64,000 bases of DNA from Thelephora terrestris (Eukaryota > Basidiomycota > Agaricomycetes > Thelephorales > Thelephoraceae), in contig WIUZ02000006.1 of assembly GCA_015956445.1 (NCBI GenBank), forward strand, positions 310,001-374,000, given 5' to 3'. Every line of letters begins with the position of its first letter. Positions within the stretch are counted from its first letter, which is position 1. The position numbers and the translations under genes were made by a program. Below, piece by piece: positions 58,255-64,000 of this stretch. The notes beneath the pieces are model-generated. The model ran no database searches, had not been told where the DNA came from, and worked only from the letters and a program-made list of their open reading frames with translations.

Positions 58255-60491
58255 TCACCCTCCTTTTCTCCCTGATCTGATTTTTACAATGGACGTTACG
58301 AAGAATAACAGCCACGCAAAGATCACCATCGCAACGCAATATAACGCGAAAACTTTCCCTCTCCTCACTTCCGCAGGCGTTGCGGCCCTTGGGGTGGTCT
58401 CCCTTGTACGAAGGAGCGGAGAGGTTGAGTGGTCACTGTCCGAAGTCTGGTCACTTGGACTCCGTGAGGGGATGTATTGGGATGGCAAGGGCCCTTCCTC
58501 CAGCACGGGACCTAACCCACCTCGGCACTGCTCGCTCTCGGGCTCTATTCCGTTTCCAGCTGCCTCCCCTGCTTGGATATTTTGTCTCCTTTCGTTTAGC
58601 TGGCCGAGGCCCCAAATCGCTACCAGTTGCAAGATATTAACAAGAAGAAACCCGTTGAGGAGCCATTGAAGACGCGATTCGTTCTCAGAAAGAGCTGCTG
58701 CGGGCGATCCAGTTTCCCCCTTTTTCTTTTGGGAATCAAGCCATAGTCCAGAAAGCGTCTGTGTAATCGTTGTTCCAGTGTGCTCGAGCTAATGGCAGGG
58801 GATCAGTAATGTGATGCAGGTGGACGAAGTGTGCGTACGCTTTTGTGAAGTCCAAGGGCCGTAGAGACGTACTCGAGGGGTACAATCCGGGGCACAATAA
58901 TCACCAGAAGGACTAGGACAAAGTCAGGTTTTATAAAGAGGAAGAAGTTATGGTAGTTACGCGGTGCAAAACCCATCGCCGTTCCAAAACAGGCAATGGC
59001 CGGCCAGGGGGTAAGGGTCAAAGTCGGAGGCAAGGTCATCCAGAAAAAACAGAGCAATGTCAAAATAGAGGCGAAGCCCAAAAGTTGCACTACGATGCTC
59101 CCTCGTTTCACTCTATCCACCAGCGCTCCGCAAACGGGATACAGAAACACACTCCCGCTCAGCAAATACGCGGCGGAAGTGCTCGCCTCCGACTCACTGA
59201 GCCCAAATCGACGTTCGAAAATGTTTCTGAGCATGAAAAACTTCAGCCTGATGAACCGCGGATTGAGATACCGTACCTACGTGGAGAGGTGGATAAAAGG
59301 ATGCCATATTGAACCACAAAGAACGTTCAGTGCAATATACCTATCAGAAATGATCACCGGTCTGCCTTGACCACGATGGCGGAATTTGCACGCACGCCCA
59401 AACAACATCTCCAAGCTTGAAGACCTCTTTCATTCTGAACCTTTTCTTGTCTGCGACCTGCTGGATGACTTGAGCCTCGGTCATGCTGACAACAGATCGC
59501 TTCTTCGCTTCAATAGAAAGCTCTGATTCCTCAAGCTCGGTCCCAGTTTCTCTGATAAGCCATTTCGAGATGGAAATGTAGACCAAGTTGATGATGAATG
59601 AGAAACCGGTAGCACCAGTAGAGAAATAATACGGCGCGTTCGGAGACCATTGGGAGAGAGGGTATGATGTACGCGCTGAGACGAAAGAGGCTCCTTTCCC
59701 AGCCACGAGTCCAAGAGCTGGAAGCCAGACGTTGATATGAGGTACATTCCTGAGAGTGTAGGATAAAGCAGACCAAGAGATACACCAAGTCCATGCGACT
59801 TGAAGAACCGTACGATTATGGTTTCCTGTGCGACTGAGGAAAGAATTTCAATTCGGTGTGGGTATTGACTCAAGTCTTGTGTGACAGACCTGACAACGGG
59901 CTCTGACCTAACCCGAATATGAGCATCCCCAGAATCATCAGACGCACTTCGTTATTCAGGTGACCAATCAGAAGTAGCGCTTGCCCTAAACAGAGAAGTC
60001 AGGAGGACGACGTTAATATATCAAGAAGCGATTACCTAGAAAGACTATCCCGGTTGCAATTATACTGCTGGTAGTCGTCCCCAAACGGGCAGCCATGACG
60101 CCTCCAACCAAAGGTGTCCACGTCCCTGATAAAGACAATGCGGCGAGTAACAAACCGAACTCGGTGTTAGACGTCCCCATCTCGTGTGAAAGCCGGGTCT
60201 TGAGTGGCCCGAGAATGTACGTGGCACTTGAAACCAAAGCGTGGTTCGTGAATGTGAGAAAACAAAGTAGGAGAGAACATACTAGTGACTCCCAATGCTC
60301 AAAGAGCACGCACACAACAAGGCGAGGGCCCGGACCATATTTACCCTCCATTTTGCTTTCCGTCGATACCTCCTCAAATCCGCCTCGCGGGCTTCGGAGG
60401 TGTTCTGGTTCAAGGCATCGTCGAGTAGGCCCTGTTCCTCTTCCTCGCGTTCAATGATGCTCAGTCTGCGGTGGTGCTGGTAGCGGGGCAT
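58255..60491 (-). CDS. MFS transporter, possibly MFSD1-like
   Basis: The start MPRYQHHRRLSIIEREEEEQ (60491) gives a charged N-terminal tail of about 50 residues, then helices including MVRALALLCACSLSIGSH, SATYILGPLKTRLSHEMG, FGLLLAALSLSGTWTPLVGG and VMAARLGTTTSSIIATGIVF. Mid-protein motifs are VAQETIIVRFFKSHGLGVSL and GLVAGKGASFVSARTSYPLS. A long cytosolic loop (ELEESELSIEAKKRSVVSM) separates the halves. The second half has TSAAYLLSGSVFLYPVCGAL, VDRVKRGSIVVQLLGFASIL and a Ser-rich loop before a last helix, VFALYCVAMVIFAWLLFFV, ending RSGRKGG. At least six introns. The long extra C-terminal part with an added helix is unusual for MFS. The resemblance to the lysosomal MFSD1 group is by pattern only; substrate unknown. 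Confidence 0.78.
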
Positions 60492-60900
60492 GGTCGTCGC
60501 TCGAGTTGGAGTGCCGGGAGCAGCCGCTCTAACTCTGGGACCAGATTGGGCGGTGATTGTTATGTAATCTTATCTGATTACGGATTCCTCCGGGGTTCCT
60601 CCGACCCATTTTTAGCGGGTGGCACGGACGCATTTTGGATACAATATTCTAGCCCTCTAACTCGACCAACTTGTAGTTGCAGGGGGATAATCGGAAATTG
60701 TCATTGACTTTGAGATGCCTTATGCAACTTGAATGCAGCGTATGACATGCAAAAGCCAGAATAGTACCTTGGTATACGGTGATGATGCAAAGAAGACGAG
60801 AACGTCAATGGTACATGAAGCTTGAAGGTGTACAGCAGGAGCGAGAGGAAACAGCAGAAGAAAAACAAGGAAAGCAGGAAACAAGATAGGAATGTCGCGA
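60492..60900. other. Intergenic between two minus-strand genes
   Basis: 409 nt; holds the MFS promoter and the zinc-finger gene 3' UTR. No gene recognised; overlapping hydrophobic ORFs on the minus strand at 60701-61000 are T-rich 3' UTR sequence. Confidence 0.5.
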
Positions 60901-61956
60901 CTAAATGTTGACCGGCCCAAGAAGGTCTGTACTCCAAGGGGTACCAACCATCAACTTTTTTATGATTTCCCTTCTTTGTCTGCATCTCGCCTTCATCCAC
61001 CGGTCAACCTCCCCGTCACTCCCATTCAAGATGTGGGGAAGGGGAACATAACCTGGCGCTTGCTCCGAATCACAAGACCTGCGATGTTCGACATACGCAT
61101 CCTTTCGAAGGAACCGAACTTCTCTGGACTTGCACTCCGGGTTAGGACACTCGTACCCCAGCGAGGTATCGGGGAAATGCACCGTCTTCATGTGCCGTTT
61201 GATTTGTTTGTTTGACGAACGAGTCCACGAAACGTAGTTGCAGACTTGCCCGCGTATCGTGAACGGACAGAAATCGAATTGTCGGATTTGATCGGGCGTT
61301 TCTGGTCCGGGAGGAGGGGAAGGGGTACTCAGCGGGAGGTTGGCTGGTCGTATTTCAGATAAGACGTTTATTGTGGGCAGGTCTGGAGTGGAGGGGAGCT
61401 GGGTGGAGGGGAGCTGGGTGGAGGGGAGCTGGGTGGAGCGAGTTGAAAGACACTCTGTCGTTTCAGATAAGAGGTTTATTGTGGGCAGGTCTGGAGTGGA
61501 GGGAGGCTGGGTGGACCGAGTTGAAAGGCACTCTGTCATTTCAGAGGAAGACAACGATGGGCAAGGCGAGTTTCCAGGTGATTGTGGAGGTGATACTAGA
61601 GAGAAAGCGAAAGCATGGTTATCTTCGACCGCGCGCGGTTTCAAGGATCCGAAGTCGAATTGAGCCCAGTCCGGGGTTCCGAAGTCGAGTAGGTCAGGAT
61701 GCTGCAGGAATGGTAGGTCAGACGCGTAAAAAGGCTAGATGCCGCGAGTTCGAACTATGCGAACCTGACCATCCGTTTTGAGTAGGGCAGTTGGAGGAAC
61801 CGAATCAAGAGTCCAGTCGGAGTCGGAACCCATGGCTGATAATGTGAACTCGAGGTCCATGGAGGAGAGTTGGAGTGAGTGGGTAGATGGAGGTGGCGCG
61901 AGAGAATAAGAGGCGGGGGTGGAGGTGAAGGTAGCAGTGCACTGAAGGGATAACAT
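60901..61956 (-). CDS. Zinc-finger-like protein with repetitive Ser/Thr/Pro region
   Basis: The first exon starts at 61956 (MLSLQCTATFTSTPASYSL) and ends LLKTDGQ. An intron (GTTCGC...CTGCAG) joins it to HPDLLDFGTPDWAQFDFGS, then a disordered region with a degenerate tandem repeat (STRSTQ...PSTPDLPTIN...LSE). The C-terminal ordered part has two Cys/His clusters: one spans FCPFTIRGQVC to IKRHMKTVH (C2H2-like), the next YECPNPECKSREVRF to YVEHRRSC (C2HC-like). A basic helix (DRWMKARCRQRREIIKKLM) follows and the protein ends DLLGPVNI. About 320 residues. The acidic/aromatic N-terminus and zinc-finger-like end would fit a transcription factor, but the DNA-binding role is inferred. Agaricomycetes have families of such atypical C2H2 proteins. 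Confidence 0.68.
61361..61545. repeat. Coding minisatellite in the zinc-finger gene
   Basis: A 15-nt unit (tggaggggagctggg) is repeated three times at 61389-61433. The wider block is duplicated: 'tttattgtgggcaggtctgg' occurs near 61366 and 61475, and 'gagttgaaag' with its following sequence near 61439 and 61516. Units are multiples of three, so copy number changes keep frame (LPSTQ repeats in the protein). Confidence 0.9.
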
Positions 61957-64000
61957 TCCTTAATCTACCCGCGTTTAAAGCGCGTAGAACAGATCACGTT
62001 ACTTGAGAGGTTTTTTCACGGGCTCGCCGGAGGGGGATTTGCATTGAAGCCAGATTGGGATCGAAAATGCAACCGGTCCACTGGGACGGTGAGGTGTGAG
62101 AATCGGGAACACCCAGAACACACCGTGCACACACCCGCCACTTGGACCTTGATTCAGTCACCGCAAGCATAATTCCAGAAATACGGGACTTTCTGATGAG
62201 CTCACTGAGTGAGGTCCGTGAGGCGGTTTGGGTTCCGGGGGCGGCTCTGTGCACACGAGGTTCCACCCAAGGGTTTGATTCCAGTGCCACTGAGCACGGT
62301 TCTTGCCGTACCACAGACTACAAACGCACGCCAATAACAGCGTCCAGTACTGGGTTTCTGGCTCTAGAGCGTAGGGAATGTCGGCACCGGATGAGGTAGC
62401 ACCTTCCTTGCCCGAATAACCATTACCGGTGATCTCCGTGGAGAGAAATCGTTTGACTCGCGGAGCCGTCCACATTTGGAGGTTCGAGAGGATCTCATAG
62501 GTAGGTTACAGGGATCAGAGAGGCCAGAGCGCACCAGAATCGTAGTTTCCCCACTCCAGCCCCTCGAGCCTACAGACACGTCAGCGAATCGGTTTGGAGC
62601 CTGCGAGATCTTAAGACGCCAAGTGTCATATGTGTTATATCTGGGTTGGAGAATGGGTACTGATCCGCAAGACAGTGGGCAGGCAAGGAGGTATTCGCCT
62701 GGCAAAGGACCCTGGGGTCGCCAAGTGCTCTGGAGTTAGTGCCTGGCAAACAGGGATCCAGGAGGGGCCAGAGGATCATCCCTAGAGTTAGACGTGGCAC
62801 ACGGCGACCTTACCTCTACCTCTTATCGAACTATCTTTGCGAAAGTCGAATGTGTCGTTAGGCGCACGGAATGGGTTGGCTTCGGCTGCATTTTTTTTTT
62901 TTTTTTTTTTTGAAAATACACCGGGCCGGACATTGCCATGGATTATGGCATGATCGCTACGGATCTTCGCCTCCGTGCCGCGTTGCCGCTACAATGTTAC
63001 TAGTACTTCACGCCGATCATCACGCCTTGCAAGTCCGACGAGGGGATTTTCGCGGACACCCTAAATGCACCATACAGTATATCTGAGCGGTGAGGCCATC
63101 TGGTGGTAGCGCTCGAACGTAGAAGAACTTTCTCTGCGACTCTGCGGGATTCTTCCGAAGTGGACCAGTTAACGAATCAGATCACTGGACCACCGTCACG
63201 CACACACGGCGTCCAGCCGCTTGCTTTTGGTCAGGTGGGAATTACCCAACTTAGGTTGTACCGTTTAATAATTTACGAAACGCGCAATATCGCTACATAA
63301 TATCCGCTGCATCCACCTCGACTTGGTATACCCAGTAAATAAAAAGCTCATACGTTATGCATTACACCCTGACATGGCTTCCCCTGTTGTGATCACTGAT
63401 GGGGAGCGTCTCCGTGTCTAGTCGAAGGACGCACCCCCTTTGTCATCTCCGTTGAAGATGGTGTCATAAAACAAACCTCCTAGAGTCGCGAGTCACGACC
63501 CCATCGACATCTTCGATGTCTGTCGGCACGTAGAGTATTATTGGCGTCGACATCGGCGAAGGGCTTGTGGCTGTAGTCGTCATCGCCGTTACGGAATGCC
63601 CCCTTGGCTCTCGAAGGTTGAACGTTAATCGAGAAACCAATATAGACGCGAGGCTTGTGATCGTCAGTGTCTTCCTCGGCGTCCTCGATTTCAATCATGT
63701 GCTCACACGTTAGTCATCGTGGTCGCAATGCCGCGTGTTACCTCCTTAGTAGCGGCGTGAGCATGAAAAATTTGATTGCCAAAGTGGTGACCCACGGTCC
63801 CGCACTTCGCCGTAAGAATCAGTCGCGGGTTTGCTTGAACGAGGAGGCACATACCAAGAATACGACGATGTTAGATAACGTCGCAAGGCTAATAACCCTG
63901 AGCACCTCTTATTAGCGCCTTAGCCATTTGGTCACGAGAAACGAGGTGTACCCGAAGTACATGACACCTGGACTAAGGGCTCAGTAACATTTAAAAGCGT
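61957..64000. other. No supportable gene, right end of window
   Basis: 2.04 kb with a 21-nt T run at 62891-62911 and a repeated 'gcctggcaaa' near 62697 and 62741. ORFs of 60-113 codons lie in several frames without features. A gene reaching in from beyond 64000 cannot be excluded. Confidence 0.45.
62891..62911. repeat. 21-nt poly-T tract
   Basis: Uninterrupted T x21 followed by gaaaa. No SINE-like upstream A/B box or target-site duplication was seen, so I call it a simple homopolymer. Confidence 0.9.

Noticed and set aside
62891-62911. Poly-T run as the tail of a retroposed SINE
   Set aside because: No pol III promoter boxes or flanking target-site duplication could be seen; a simple homopolymer explains it.
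1-64000. Retroelement, Polinton or other virus-like fossil
   Set aside because: No reverse transcriptase, integrase, capsid or long terminal repeat signature was recognised by eye in any gene-free stretch; a repeat-library search would be decisive.

Overview
The window comes from a nuclear chromosome of a filamentous basidiomycete, most likely an agaricomycete. Genes are dense and on both strands, and nearly all are cut by many short introns (about 45-105 nt, GT-AG). Gene content is typical of mushroom-forming fungi: F-box/leucine-rich proteins, a class 3 lipase, a self-sufficient CYP505-type P450 and an allantoate-permease-type MFS carrier. No rRNA, tRNA, CRISPR, bacterial-style operon or recognisable transposase or reverse transcriptase was found. 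All reading was by eye, so gene spans run from start to stop codon with introns included, and only splice sites I checked for phase are stated as such.

Layout: 1-5 kb holds a cullin (cut by the left edge), a secreted class 3 lipase and a FabG-like SDR. 5-9 kb holds an F-box protein and a trypsin-like serine peptidase. 9.4-13.6 kb holds a P450-CPR fusion (CYP505/BM3 type). 15-24 kb holds an F-box-like protein, 6-phosphogluconolactonase divergent from a branched-chain aminotransferase, and an F-box/WD40/UIM protein of Ufo1 type. 24.6-31 kb holds a coiled-coil protein, a multi-pass membrane protein, a mitochondrial carnitine/acylcarnitine carrier and a single-pass membrane protein. 32-37.4 kb holds a large membrane-anchored protein of unknown family and an oxysterol-binding protein. 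37.4-40.2 kb is gene-poor. 40.2-42.6 kb holds the ACS-family MFS transporter. 43.3-54.7 kb holds a coiled-coil protein of roughly 1,800 residues and DNA topoisomerase II. 56-62 kb holds a ThrE/Prm10-like exporter, a second MFS transporter and a zinc-finger-like protein. The last 2 kb has no supportable gene.

Most genes are housekeeping or generic and do not form one pathway. Two loose themes stand out: ubiquitin ligase components (a cullin and three F-box proteins, one with ubiquitin-interacting motifs) and carbon/lipid metabolism (lipase, carnitine carrier, fatty-acid-hydroxylase-type P450, OSBP). I found no convincing undescribed multi-gene system. The best leads are at gene level: a canonical PIP box in the topoisomerase II tail, UIMs on a WD40 F-box protein, an 11-nt micro-exon inside an SDR cofactor motif, a coding exon that is only the start codon, a GC-AG intron, a 27-bp C run inside a short intron, and two large proteins without a recognised family.
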